A DNA stretch of 50,150 nt from Guillardia theta CCMP2712 (taxonomy: Eukaryota; Cryptophyceae; Pyrenomonadales; Geminigeraceae): positions 241,602 to 291,751 of the forward strand of contig NW_005434609.1 in the NCBI RefSeq assembly GCF_000315625.1. Direction: 5' to 3'. The translations under genes and the position numbers were made by a program. Below, piece after piece: positions 21,501-32,244 of this stretch. The notes beneath the pieces are model-generated. The model was given only the letters and a program-made list of their open reading frames with translations, was not told the DNA's origin and did no database searches. Every line of letters starts with the position of its first letter. The stretch's first letter is position 1.

Positions 21501-22886
21501 GTAGCGAGGTCCTCCTCGTACCTCGCGCAGACTGACTCTGCTCTGGAGTGCTGGTCCCTGACCTCAGAAATTTCTTCTCTCAACCTGGCAAGAGCCTGGG
21601 ACGTCTGGCTCTCGGAGGCAATGAATTCTTGCAGGATGGACTGGGTATATTTCAACTCATTGTCTGATCGCTCCAGCTTCTCCTTCAACTCGTCCATCTG
21701 AGAGGAAAACAAAAAAAAGTTAGGAAAACAAAGGAAACCCCCCAGGAGATGCTCAGAAGGCAGGTTGACTAGTGGGCCCTCCATTGTCAATTCATCTCAC
21801 CTCTTGCTGTTGGTCAAGATCTTTCTTGAACTCTTCCTGTTCGTGCGTAAGGATCAATCGTGCGTCACATCATCCAGCGCAAACTTACAACAAACGATTC
21901 CGACATCCTCGAGCTCTTCATGCTGACCTGCACCTGCGATAGGACCCTTGACAACTCGTTGAGCATCGAGATGCATCGATATTGTGTCTTGTGCAGGAAG
22001 TCATTCAACTTGTAATCGTCCTCATAGTCTTGTAATTGCATCTTTGACCATGATGCGACAAGGTTGTTCAGGGTTGAGTTGACCGCATTGTCCGAGAATC
22101 CATGTGTCAAGTCCTGCAAAAGTAAAACTTTCAGGCTTTCCAAGACATCGCAGCAAGGAAACGACTTTGAGCCTGTTGATCTGTTCTTGAACTGCTCTCT
22201 ACCATTTAAATCAGTGGGAGTGAATGCATGCGGGCCTCATTACTTTCTCGGCAACTTTGATCGAGGACGCTCGTCGAAGAGAAGTTGTAAGCGTCATGCC
22301 CTGCACGCATGTGAGGCAGCTTGCAGAGATCGAACAACCATGAGCCTACAGTGATCTTCTTGATGGTGATATCCACGAGTCCTCCGGGAACATCTTCACC
22401 CACAAGGGCTCTTAGCACCGTGTCCGCGTTTACCTCTTTCCCATCCACTCGGACGATGGTGTCTCCTCTCTCGAAGGCGTTTGAATGATGCGCTGGACCG
22501 CCAATGACCATGTCGTCTATTGCTGTTCCCTTGAGCATGAGCCCGACTGTCATGGGAAAGCTTAGATTATTTTCTCCCTGATTAGATAACAAACCAGTCG
22601 ACTTTGTTCCGTGTGGAGAACTCAATGAAGTTGATCTTTGGATGTTGTTCGTGAAATCTGGGAAGTGAGAGTCAGAGTTTTCACAGCCTTGGCAGAAACA
22701 GCACACCTTCGATTCCACGGATCTGATTTGAAATTTGGATGCACAGATCCTGGAAACAAAGTAGATTTCAGAACGAGTTCATCGAAGTTGTTCATCAAAT
22801 CTCTCTAATGAGCAAACAAAGGCAAAAGGCCGGAAAGAATCATAGCATCTTACCTTGCATGCTTCGATGTCTACGTTTGAACTCAT
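15588..22886 (-). CDS. Giant PDZ - coiled coil - PDZ protein, 1,792 aa, 22 exons
   Basis: Minus-strand exons: 22886-22854, 22749-22707, 22657-22350, 22199-22167, 22113-21889, 21836-21801, 21697-21377, 21324-17971, 17850-17806, 17735-17703, 17605-17570, 17522-17466, 17420-17358, 17310-17224, 17106-17008, 16958-16902, 16714-16666, 16613-16544, 16447-16376, 16180-16151, 16104-16053 and 15863-15588. Every phase agrees and the sum is 1,793 codons. Residues ~61-130 form a PDZ domain (VGLML carboxylate loop, IGGPA, ERGDTIVRVDG). Residues ~215-1500 are heptad-rich Glu/Lys/Leu coiled coil, most of it in one 3,354-nt exon. Residues ~1559-1626 form a second PDZ (LGLQL loop, FGGPA, HKGDEI, INKKPVEG). A helical segment and a Pro/Met/Gly-rich tail follow. 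The protein is probably a cytosolic scaffold or tether. Two acceptors end in AAG, which lowers certainty for those joints only. Confidence 0.8.
16300..16360 (+). repeat. (GGA)n tract in an intron
   Basis: A GGA trinucleotide run preceded by poly-G lies inside an intron of the PDZ/coiled-coil gene, so CCT-rich on the sense strand and close to its acceptor side. Confidence 0.9.
17639..17690 (+). repeat. (GGAGA)n tract in an intron
   Basis: About ten GGAGA pentamers lie inside the 97-nt intron between exons 10 and 11 of the PDZ/coiled-coil gene (TCTCC on the sense strand). Confidence 0.9.
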
Positions 22887-23017
22887 TTCTGTCCTTGACG
22901 TCCTTCAAAGTGTTTTTAAAACGATACCGCCATCCCCTCTCAATCTAATGATCTGGTTCCTGTCATACATCAGTGTTCCGGAAACTAGCAAGAAGGGATC
23001 GCAAAGGGAGCAGGAAG

Positions 23018-23207
23018 GTCTGACAAAAGAGGATGATCAAACGGGTAGATTGAATGAGTTGGAGGAATAAAGGAGGGAGTTTGGTCAAGGAGGCATAGCG
23101 AGTTATGAAGGGGTCTGACAAAAGAGGATGATCAAACGGGTAGATTGAATGAGTTGGAGGAATAAAGGAGGGAGTATGGTCAAGGAGGCATAGCGAGTTA
23201 TGAAGGG
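23018..23207 (+). repeat. 95-bp tandem duplication
   Basis: Bases 23018-23112 are repeated at 23113-23207 with a single visible T/A difference (GAGTTTGG / GAGTATGG). Confidence 0.97.
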
Positions 23208-23569
23208 GGCGAACAAGGGGTACAGCGAACTAAACTTGCAAGTGAGAATGGGAGCACAGAAGAGGCCTGTAGAAACCATGAAGATTTGGGAAGAGGACCT
23301 GAAGTTTCAACTGGAATTGACATGATACAGGGTGGGGCAGGCATTGTGACATGAGGATTGCGATGAAGCAGGGTCAGAGGAAAAGAAGCAAGGGGTTTAG
23401 CTTCCCCTTCCTGACACCCAATGTCCATATCTTTCACTCGAATTGCAGGGAGAGATCGTTCTAGAAGTCGAGGAGAGTCGGTAAGGAAGATGGATCAGAG
23501 GAGGAGCAGGACGAGGGAGGGGGTCGACGACATTGCAACGTCTCAAGGAAAATCAGCATGAAACCGCGG

Positions 23570-24060
23570 CGACACACAGTTGACCTGATCATCAGGGGTG
23601 GGGGTTCGAAAGTTGCGTGCATGGTGGGGTCCTTCAAGAACCGGTACTGTGACGCTCAAATTTGTAGTTCGAGGAGGGGTGATACAAAAAGTCCTATGAG
23701 GTACCACTTGTGTACAGACAAGGTGGGTGATGTAGATGGCAGTGATGAGGGGTCACTGTCACAATGGGGGTTCAAGGGTTGGTACTGGTGGGTGGTAGAT
23801 TTTCGGGGGTCCTTCATTTTTGGTTTCTGGGGGAATAGACGGTGGGGTGAGAGGGAGCAGGAGGGGGTGCAAAGGGTACAACAGGGGGGTGATCTACCTC
23901 CATGAATTGAGACGGGGTGGGGTGGTTGGAAATAAACTTTGTGAGACTTGAGTAGGGGGGGTTGGGGGTCTCCGATTGTTAATATGCAGTGGGGGCAGAA
24001 AGAAGAGGCAGGTAGGATCCGGATAGGAAGGATATTCTGCCTCAAACAATTGGTTATATC
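23570..24060 (+). repeat. Strand-biased GGGGT/GGTA tract
   Basis: Many GGGGGTTC, GGTACT and AGGGGGGTG words occur on this strand with few C runs. The same composition appears at 28770-29095 on this strand and, as TACCCC on the other orientation, at 33300-33470 and 47040-47790. It runs straight into a GC-rich island. Confidence 0.65.
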
Positions 24061-24129
24061 TTTCTCCTGGGCGGGCTGTGGTACAGGCTATGCGTCGGAG
24101 CACCGTCACTGGATGTCGTCGGAGGGCCT

Positions 24130-24560
24130 AACTTAGTAACCGGGCTAATGGCCGGGCCGGGCCGCGGTCACCGGTCTGAGGGCCGGCCGGCCGGGCCCGG
24201 GCCGGTGCCGCAGGGCGCGGCGGACTCGCCCGGATACCACCGATCAGTCACTGCCGGGGCCGAGGCCGTGGCATTGGCCCTTGAACGGCCAGTGCGGGAG
24301 AGCCTCCCGGAGTACGGTCGCCGGGAGAGCCCGTTCCAGAGCTGGGTCCAGAGCCCGGGCGAGAGTCCCGCCAGGCTGGGTTGATAGGGGCTGCGGGCGT
24401 CACCCGGTTACAGCTTACAAAAATGATCGGAGTCGGGAGGTCCGGAGCATGCCCAACAACAACTCAGTAGGTAAGACTAGGGGTGGTTTGACCGGGAAAG
24501 AGTCTGCTTCAGGGGGTGGCCCGGCACCGTCCTCAGCCGGCGGCCTGTCAGGTCCAGCAA
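24130..24560. repeat. GC-rich intergenic island
   Basis: GGCCGGGCC, GGGCCCGGGCC and GTCACTGCCGG words, in the same vocabulary as the island at 13200-13570. Confidence 0.7.
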
Positions 24561-24807
24561 GGTGCTCTTGCATGTTTGCTTAGGCCCTGAGCCAGGATGA
24601 TCTGCTACCAGGCTGCTGCTGCTGCTGCTTTTCCTCCTCCTCCTCCTCAGTCCTCCTTCACTTGATCCTCCTGCTTAGGCTGCTCCTGCTCCTGCCGCAG
24701 GCTCTTCCTCCTAGTCTGAAAGTTTGGCCGGAATGGCCTCTGATGGGGGTGACTCGCCGGTATCATAAGTTCACATCAGGCCTTGCTAGGACACATCACG
24801 GCCTAAC

Positions 24808-26147
24808 ATGATCACACCAAACAATGACCATATTGTCGTCGAGGTTTCCAGTGGCAGTCAATCATCGTTTTTGTCCTTGCCTGCTGTAGCAACAGACCGA
24901 GCGACCCCGGGAAACTTTTGCGTTCATGTCAACTGGGCTACGGAAGGAAAGGGATCCAGCTCGTTGAATCCTGTACAGCAAGAGGGCAGGGGAGTGAGGT
25001 GGAGCTTGCGGGCTACCTGCAAGTTAGCGGACAGCACGAGCCCCTGCTGGTATGGAAGACATGCATGGAGCTGCCCTGGTCGCGAGCCGATCTCCACACA
25101 TGCACTCAGACGTTGAGGCAGACGAGTGGCGAAGAGGCGGCGAACATTGGAGCAGTCGACGATGCAGGGGAAGAGCTGGAGACATGCAGTCAACCAGACG
25201 TTGAGGTAGCTCGTCAGAGCTTCTGTGAGAGGTCTCCGTCGGCAATCTCCAACCATGGGTCGAGCATCATGCGCGTGGAGATGATTAGAGCTTACTGCTG
25301 CATCGAGGCTGACAAGGGCGGCTCCGTCAACGAGCAGCGAGGTAAGCTGTGAGCGAGTGATGGTGCGAGTGAACGCGGCGAGCAGAGGAGGAGCGTCAAG
25401 ACCATGTCTGCTCTGTCTGCCTCGAGGAAGTTACAGGGAGCCAGGGGGTCGTCACAAGGTCAGGATGGAGGCTTGCTGGGAGAGGAGGCGCTGACAGAGG
25501 AGAGTCAGATGCAAGCACGTCTATCACTTGGAATGCGCACGCATGTGCGAGCAAGCCTCTGTCCGAGACAGAGGACGCTGGGACTGCCCGACCTGCAGGC
25601 GCTGTCTCACATGGCTCCGCTTCATCTCAGGCACCTCGTGGACGCCCGGGGAGTCGCCGGCTGACATGGTGCTGCAGGACCGAAGTCTGAAGAGGAGGTC
25701 GTGTACAGCTCGATGCTCATCAACCCTGCTGGTGCTGAGAGAAAGTTGAACTTGGTGTCCCCAGTCTCAGAGGTGATGGAAAAGTATGAATGATGAGAGT
25801 GAGGCGTTGATGCTTCGACCGCAGATAGTCTGTGGCCTGCAAGAAATCAACTTTGTCCACAAGGAGAAGGAGTTTTTAACAAGATTTTTTGAGAAATCTG
25901 ATGACAAGGACGAATGTTTCCCATGCACCTCCATGTACACCTACATGTCTTGTTCCTGCGAGCAAGGTGAGGCTTTCTGAAACAATCTGCCAGTTTGTTG
26001 ATCTCTTTCTGTTTGTTTGACAACACAGGCATCGAAGAAGCTTTGTACACATTTTCTGAACATCGAGGGACAATTAAGCTGTACACCCTGTTTGTTGCGC
26101 AATCGATTCTTATCCTGGTTGCAGTCCTGTGTGGGGGGCCATCATAG
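24808..26147 (+). CDS. Membrane-anchored RING-H2 finger protein, 347 aa
   Basis: Exons: 24808-24993, 25035-25341, 25386-25458, 25509-25630, 25678-25772, 25825-25966 and 26029-26147, with phases agreeing throughout. The RING spans residues 173-218: C173, C176, C190, H192, H195, C198, C215 and C218, with W213 before the last pair, a C3H2C3 (RING-H2) order. Such domains recruit ubiquitin-loaded E2 enzymes, so this is probably an E3 ubiquitin ligase. A hydrophobic helix at residues ~326-344 ends the protein, giving a tail-anchored topology. The fourth intron (25631-25677) starts with GC, not GT. The stop at 26145 comes just after a run of six G; the +1 frame beyond it is strongly hydrophobic (see findings). 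The 5' exon joins by a 41-nt intron, and the start is the only in-frame ATG. Confidence 0.75.
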
Positions 26148-26354
26148 CACTTGCGATTGTTGTCATCCTGGTCGGAGTGATGATAGCGGTGCCATCTCTT
26201 GCGCAACTTGAACTCCCTCTACTCCCTCTGACATCTCATCAGGTTTGGTTCTTTTTCATTCGGTGACTTCCGTGGACTTTTTCTCCTTGTTGCAACCGTT
26301 CTGGAACGCATCTCAGGAAAGACGTCAGAGTTCTGTCTCCATGACATCCTACCG

Positions 26355-28582
26355 TCATGCATTATTGTTACTTTGCATCTCTGTCTCTGAAGGGATCTGA
26401 AGATATGGGTTGTTGTGAGTTGGACGGAAGGCATGCCCGATCCAGACAAACAGGCAAAGAGTTGCAAACTCTTCTACCACAGTGCATACCCACGTGTACC
26501 TGCACTGAGAGTCACGAACAAGGGGGGAAAGGTAGACAGAGGGAAGGCATCTCTTCTGCATCAGCGAGAATGCAAAGGGAGGAAGAGGATGAGACGGGGA
26601 AAGAAGCGGCGGAGGAGAAAAAAGTACCTGCATGCGAGGAGAGTACCCATCATCACAACGAAAATACGAGTGAGATAGATGTAGCCAAGAACAATCATGT
26701 AAAATCTCCGGAAGAGCTGGGAAAGGGTGACTTGGGGCCGGAGGGAGGGACCAGCTGACCTTGAGCTTCTTCACGTTGTCCTGCGTCTTTCCGTCCGCCT
26801 CCCCCACCTCGTTGAGTTGCCGGATGGACCAGACTGGGTCGCGTCAGCGCCTCCTCCATCCCCTCCATCCCCACCGATGGACATGAGGACGCCGAAGCAG
26901 CACATGATGTCCGCCAGCTGTAGCACGTCTCTCCATCTGCAAGCTGGGTGTCAGCTCCCTTCTACAAACTACGTCGACATAGCACGTCTCCCATCCGCTC
27001 TGCGAGGACGGCAGCTCCTCCACCATGACGACAGCGGTGTTGACGACAACCTGCCGCCTGTCAGGCCTCGTCGGATGCTCGTGGATCTGCCTGGAGCAGG
27101 AGGATGAGGAAAAGAATCTTCTTGTCCCGCGACGAGAGAAAGGGTTTCAGGTATGACCAGCCTGACCCCAGCAGCAGTATCACAGAGAAGAACAGAAGCC
27201 CCTGTAACTTGTCAGCCCTCGTCCCTCCTACACGTCAGAAACCTTCAGGAACATGAAGACATGAGTCGCCGTCGACCACCCTGAGCTCCTTCCCGTCACC
27301 TTGTGGGGAAACCGACTCATCGCCAGAGGGCCACGGCAGACGCTCACCTGGAAGCGCGTGTATCGCATGGCCTGCAACACTGTGAAGACGATCTGTTGAG
27401 AGTCACGATCGTAGCAGGCATCACAGTATCGCTGTCAAACCTTGACGAGGCATGTCATCGCCATAAAACACTGAATCGGCTGCACATTGTCTCTGAAAAG
27501 CAGGTAAGGCGGTCGGGCCAGCCCTTCCCACTCACCGGTAGACCCACAAGACTGCCCCCCAGACCAAGAGAGCCAAGAAGAAGAGACAGGAGGAGAGGAA
27601 GAAACAGATGCTGAGGTCGAATCAGCGCATAGTATCGACGATACACTCCTCACGGCAAAGGAGCATCTCCAGCAGACAACTGATTGTGATTCGGATTCTC
27701 GGCAGTCACCGACCTTTCAACTTGTGTCACAGCAAACTTCGTCCCAACCAACATGCGCCGACAGGTCAAAGGAAACTTGAGTGTTGGCTTGACAGTTTGC
27801 ATACTCGACTGGCACATGACGTAAGTGACATGCTGGCAACTATCCGCCGCAACCCACCAGTGAACAGTCCATCGTAGTTGGTGAAAACTCGCGAGAAGTT
27901 GCTACAGCTTGTTCAGTCCCTGTTCCTCCAGGCGAGTCGTCTCTTACAGCTCTCTGCCTTTCACAAGAATGTTTGTTTGTTTCGCAGCTTGCATGCTCTT
28001 GCCGTCGCTCGTCCTGCAAAGAGCTTCAGCTGAATTGGTTGTTCGCAATTTGAGATCGTACAGGGGGCACAGAAAAGATGCTTCCTGCTCTGAGAGAGAG
28101 GCAAGTTCAGTGCACCGCCACTCAGTAGACGAGCAAAAGAGAGCATGGCTACTCTAGATCATTACCGACGCGGAACGAGGGGGGAGCCAACCGCACCATG
28201 AATCCGACCGTGGGATCTTCCCTACAAGACAGTCAATCGACCTCGCCGCAGTGACCTCCTTACATGTTGACAAGATGTCCTCGCTGATCCTTGATGAAGA
28301 TGTTCGTCACCTGACGATGATCGCCATCAGCGTCCCCTACATCACATCCAAGCCCTCGACCACCTTCAGATTCACTCGTCCTCCTCGTTCGAAGCAGAAA
28401 GGGAGTATGAGAAACCTTCTCCTGTTACCGGGCTCAATCAGGGAGTCGAGGAGGAGGAGGAGGAGGAGGAATCAGCTTCTCTTTCACCTCTGCTCTCCTT
28501 CAGCTGCCATCTCAACTTCCGTTCCCCTTGCCAGGCTGATCGCCATCGTCGCTATCATCGCCCAAGACATTCGCCCGACCAT
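26355..28582 (-). CDS. GPR107/GPR108-type (GOST) seven-helix protein, 438 aa
   Basis: Minus-strand exons: 28582-28488, 28421-28364, 28310-28264, 28221-28166, 28089-27948, 27901-27858, 27808-27753, 27697-27654, 27610-27536, 27492-27441, 27392-27348, 27299-27243, 27201-27091, 27050-26986, 26936-26875, 26833-26760, 26716-26628 and 26499-26355. A signal peptide opens the protein. A lumenal domain of ~165 residues contains FCFERGGRVNLKV, a GLFTVEYANCQ stretch and two or more Cys. The hallmark LSAGDAPLP comes just before helix 1. Seven helices follow, with GLLFFSVILLLGSGWSYLKP, SSRDKKILF and VWSIRQLNE as further family signatures. The end FRPTHNNPYLQ is typical. The family works in Golgi and endosome traffic. 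The intron between exons 13 and 14 begins with GC, and the acceptor of exon 8 reads GAG, the one doubtful joint. Confidence 0.88.
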
Positions 28583-29124
28583 TGTGCTAGCAGATATGAT
28601 TCGGTGTTGCTAGCAAACTGTGTTGGGTGACTCTCATCAGTGTCTGGGATTACCACTCAGTGATCGGACTAGTGCCGCCGCCGGGGCCGGGAAGCAGGCC
28701 CGACCGGGAGGAGGGGTACCCTCATCCCCCTCCGCTCCCCTACAGGGAACCTCGGGACGCGCCCTACCCACCTTACACTTTGAATGGGTGGGTGGGGGTA
28801 GATTGAAACAAGTGCCTCATTCCTGGTAAGGGGGTACCCGTACCACAGGAAAACTAGGGTGGTTAAGGTAAAGTCATGGGGTACTGAGATGTTTGTTGGA
28901 GGTACTGAGATGTTTGTTTCTCTCTCATTGAAGGGTGTACCCACCCTACCCTATAATTTAAGAGCCTCTTTTGCTAAAAATGGGGGGTGGCAGAGACAGC
29001 GGTGGACTTTGTGTTGGTGAAGGGGGTTATGATGATTTTCAGGGAAACAGAGGGGTACTATCTGAAGGGGTAGGGCAGGGGTGGGGGTTATAAGGGAAGT
29101 CCCCCGAGGAAGGCACAGGAGGCC
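28583..29124. other. Divergent intergenic region with GC-rich and GGGGTA patches
   Basis: The shared upstream region of the GOST gene (-) and PRK (+) contains a GGCCGGG patch (about 28675-28720) and a GGGGTA/GGGTGG tract (about 28770-29095). An 18-base word (GTACTGAGATGTTTGTT) occurs twice at about 28882-28918. No TATA-like element was recognised. Confidence 0.6.
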
Positions 29125-30895
29125 ATGCACGCACTTCTTGTCGCTCTCCTCGGCCTCGCCACCGGCGCCAGCGCCTATGTCGGACCTGCCGGGTTCGTTC
29201 CCCGTGCTCGCTCGAGCCAGGTGAGGAGAAGACATGCCGTCTCGTGTTCTGTCTTGTACCCTTGTGCACACAATCCCTGTGCTTCCCTCTCCTAGTGGAG
29301 GGCTGGCGCGGTCAACCCATCTTGGAGGCGTTTCCCGTGAGAATGTTGTGTGACAAGTTGCATGTACCCTATGAAACCATCGATGATGTTTGTACGAGTT
29401 CATGCTTGCGCTCTTGTTGTAGACACTCTTGATTCGCATGTCGCACTTCAGTCTTGTAACATATTTTTGCACCTGAGCGACATGAATTCATAACAGAACA
29501 ATTAGACGTGTTCCTGTGCTGATCATTCTTTCTTCAGGCGATCTCTAGAAGCCAGGGCCATGCCTTCGCTCTCAGGGCTCCCCTCTCCTCTGCTGCTCAC
29601 TTCGGAACCCCCCTCGCTTCCCGCAGCACCTTCGCCAGCCCCGTCTCCCTCCGTGTCACCAACGACAAGGAGATGGATCTTGCTATCCAGCAGATCAGCA
29701 TGTCCCTTGCCAGTGGACAGAAGCCTGTAAGATGCGCAGGTGCCTCGAGCATGCCCTTGCTGACGGCTCTCTAGGTTGTCATCGGCCTCGCTGCTGACTC
29801 TGGCTGCGGAAAGTCGACCTTCATGCGCCGTGTGACCGCTTGCTTCGGCGGAGCCAGCAAGCTCAACCCCATTGGCCGTGAGACCAACACCCTCATCTCC
29901 GACATGACCACCGTTATCTGCCTCGATGACTACCATCTTAACGACAGACAGGGCCGCAAGAAGACCGGTGGGTGGAGAAATGTGTTGGTTTCCACAGGAT
30001 CTGACTCCCTGGACAGGCCTCACTGCCCTGGACCCGCGTGAGAACAATTTCGACCTCATGTACGAGCAGGTTAAGGCCTTGAAGGAGGGCAAGAAGATCA
30101 TGAAGCCCATCTACAACCACGTCAACGGAACTCTCGATGAGCCCGAGGAGATCACCCCCACCCCCATTATCATCTTCGAGGTACGTGCCTTGCCGTTGCC
30201 CAGCAGGCCCCCTGACGACTTTCCAGGGTCTCCACCCCTTCTACGACAAGCGTGTCGAGGAGCTCATGGACTTCAAGATCTACGTTGACATCACCCCCGA
30301 GGTCAAGTTCAACTGGAAGGTTCAGCGCGACCACGAGGAGCGCGGCCACTCCATCGAGTCCATCAAGCAGCAGATCGAGGCCCGCAAGCCTGACTTCGAT
30401 GCCTACATTGATCCCCAGAAGAACAAGGCCGACTGCGTCATCCAGGTTCTCCCCACCCAGCTTGCCGCCAACGACAAGACCCACCTCAACGTCAAGCTCA
30501 TCCAGTGCAAGGATGTTGATCACTTCGCTCCCACCTACCTCTGGGATGAGGGCTCGGACATCGAGTGGGTTCCTCCCAGGAGCAAGCTCGCCTCCAGCGC
30601 TCCTGGAGTCGGCATGAAGATCTACCAGAAGAACGAGAAGTGGGCTGGCAAGGACGCCGCTGTCATCGGCATGGACGGCAAGTACGACAAGATCGACGAG
30701 ATGATGTACGTCGAGAAGCAGTTCGCCTCCACCGGCTCCAAGTTTGTCGGAGAGGTCACCAAGAAGATGCTCGAGTACGAGGGCCAGCCCGGATCCAACG
30801 ACGGAACTGGCTTCTTGCAGACCATCACTGCCTTGAAGGTTCGTGAGATCTACGAGGGCATCGCCAAGGTCAAGGTTCCTGCCCAGGCCAACTAA
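29125..30895 (+). CDS. PRK: Plastid phosphoribulokinase, 436 aa
   Basis: Exons: 29125-29220, 29538-29726, 29775-29967, 30017-30180 and 30227-30895. The enzyme phosphorylates ribulose 5-phosphate with ATP to make the Rubisco substrate. A hydrophobic signal peptide ends near ASA (residue 17). A basic, Ser/Ala-rich stretch to about residue 75 follows, consistent with two-step import into a complex plastid. The P-loop GLAADSGCGKST is at residues 99-110 and ICLDDYH at 143-149. Cys106 and Cys144 match the redox pair of plant PRK. The second plant Cys pair is absent: that segment reads VPPRSKLASS. Later blocks (FEGLHPFYD, VKFNWKVQRD, GSNDGTGFLQT) fit the family, and the core has full length. The first intron (317 nt) separates the signal peptide from the rest, a common way to add presequences. 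The gene converges on the next with 116 bp between stops. Confidence 0.95.
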
Positions 30896-31011
30896 GCTTG
30901 CAGTGAAAAGCAAGATAGACTGTGATGATGAATGAAAGTGCGATTTGAATTTTCATGAGAATTTTGTTGTTTGCTCGATCGTATGACACAAGAACACCCT
31001 GCACTGACAGC

Positions 31012-32244
31012 CTACGTGTATTGAGTGAACTCTCCCAGCCCTGGCTCACCAACCTTGGGCATGGAAACTGCAGCCCTGAGTACCTTGTCCCAGAGGCTCT
31101 CCCCGATAGAGTGACTGTGATGGTCCACGAAGTCGTAGCCGATATACAGGATGGTTCCACATGAGCAGGGCCTTCCGCTCTCGCGCATGCTCGGGCACTC
31201 ACTCGGGATCACGTCCTGTGCGCAGGAGTATCCGTTGGGCTTCACGATCTGGCACTGCTCGTCTGGGATGGTGCTCTCGCAGTAGGTAAGCTGGAACACA
31301 GGAGAAGAGACGGGAGTTCCGTAGATGAGCTTCGTGTCAGGAGGAAGAGATTCCTTAGTGATAGTGGTGACGGAGAGGCCGGATTGTGGGATAGTCTCAG
31401 GCAGGTTGGCAAAAGCCTCCCGCGCATTCTGCGGCATCGAGGCTTCTGGCATCTTCTCAAAGGGCCCCTGATCGTAGACGGTCTTCTTCAAGTCAAAGTG
31501 GAAGAAGCGATTGATGAAGACCAGGGACGAGTAGTCGCCTCCTGTCATGATCAGCATGTTGCCGTTCGCAACAAAGCTCCTGATCCTTCTGGCCAGGTTA
31601 TCCTGCTCCGAAGTGATGGGCAAGTCTCGTTCCATGGGCGGGACCAGGAGAGTGTGACAGCACTTGATCGAGAGCGCTTGAAATTCGTTTCCGCTCCAGC
31701 TCCTAAGGAACTTTCCGTGCCCCGACATGTCATCAGTGTATCCGTTGCCAGTGAACGTCCCAAACCTGAATGTGGCTGGTCAAAGAGCCATGTTTGACCT
31801 GCTCTTGGCTACTTACTTGAGGACCTGACGGATTCTCTCGCCGCTGCTCGCATGGCCACGTCCGCCTACAGATTGTATCAGGCACACTGGCAGATTCTAT
31901 TACGTCGACTTTCACCTGAATATCCACTTGCCAAAGTTCCATAATCAGTGGACTGTCCCCAGAAACTGCGGGCCGCGTCAAGAGCGTGCGACTCTCTATC
32001 GGTTCTACTTACAAGTAGAGGTCAGTCGGAGGCAGGTAAGGGTTGATAGGTTGCATCCAGTCAGCCGCCGAGTTCAACAAGAGCATTTGAGTTCTTGCTG
32101 GGTTCCTTGACTTCAAACTGGGTACCAACAAAGGGTCAATCAATCCTATTTGGGAGAAGCAGGTCAAAGGAGACATTACCTTTCAATCTTCACCCCGATG
32201 CTGTTGTCGTCGACGTAGTCGCCGTTGGAACCGCCGTAATCCAT
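31012..32244 (-). CDS. Protein with class I amidotransferase-like signature, 340 aa
   Basis: Minus-strand exons: 32244-32180, 32117-32013, 31965-31916, 31865-31817 and 31765-31012. Introns of 47-62 nt have fully agreeing phases. The N-terminus (MDYGGSNGDYVDDNS) is acidic. The middle has LLLNSAADWMQP and a Gly/Ser-rich GRGHASSGERIRQVL. Residues ~150-170 read VANGNMLIMTGGDYSS and the C-terminal part GTILYIGYDFVDHHS then a following LWDKVL. This spacing (a Gly-Gly-rich strand, then a 'GTILYIGYDF...W' strand) recalls ThuA-like and related class I glutamine-amidotransferase-like folds. The catalytic Cys-His pair of true amidotransferases is not seen. A cluster of Cys near residues 265-310 suggests disulphides, although no signal peptide precedes them. 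The function is unknown; gene structure is more certain than fold. Confidence 0.7.

Larger units (their letters stand above)
22887..24807. other. Intergenic region: tandem duplication, GGGGTA tract, GC-rich island
   Basis: It holds a 95-bp tandem duplication, a G-rich/C-poor tract with repeated GGGGT words (about 23570-24060), and a GC-rich island (about 24130-24560). I find no supported gene. Confidence 0.7.
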
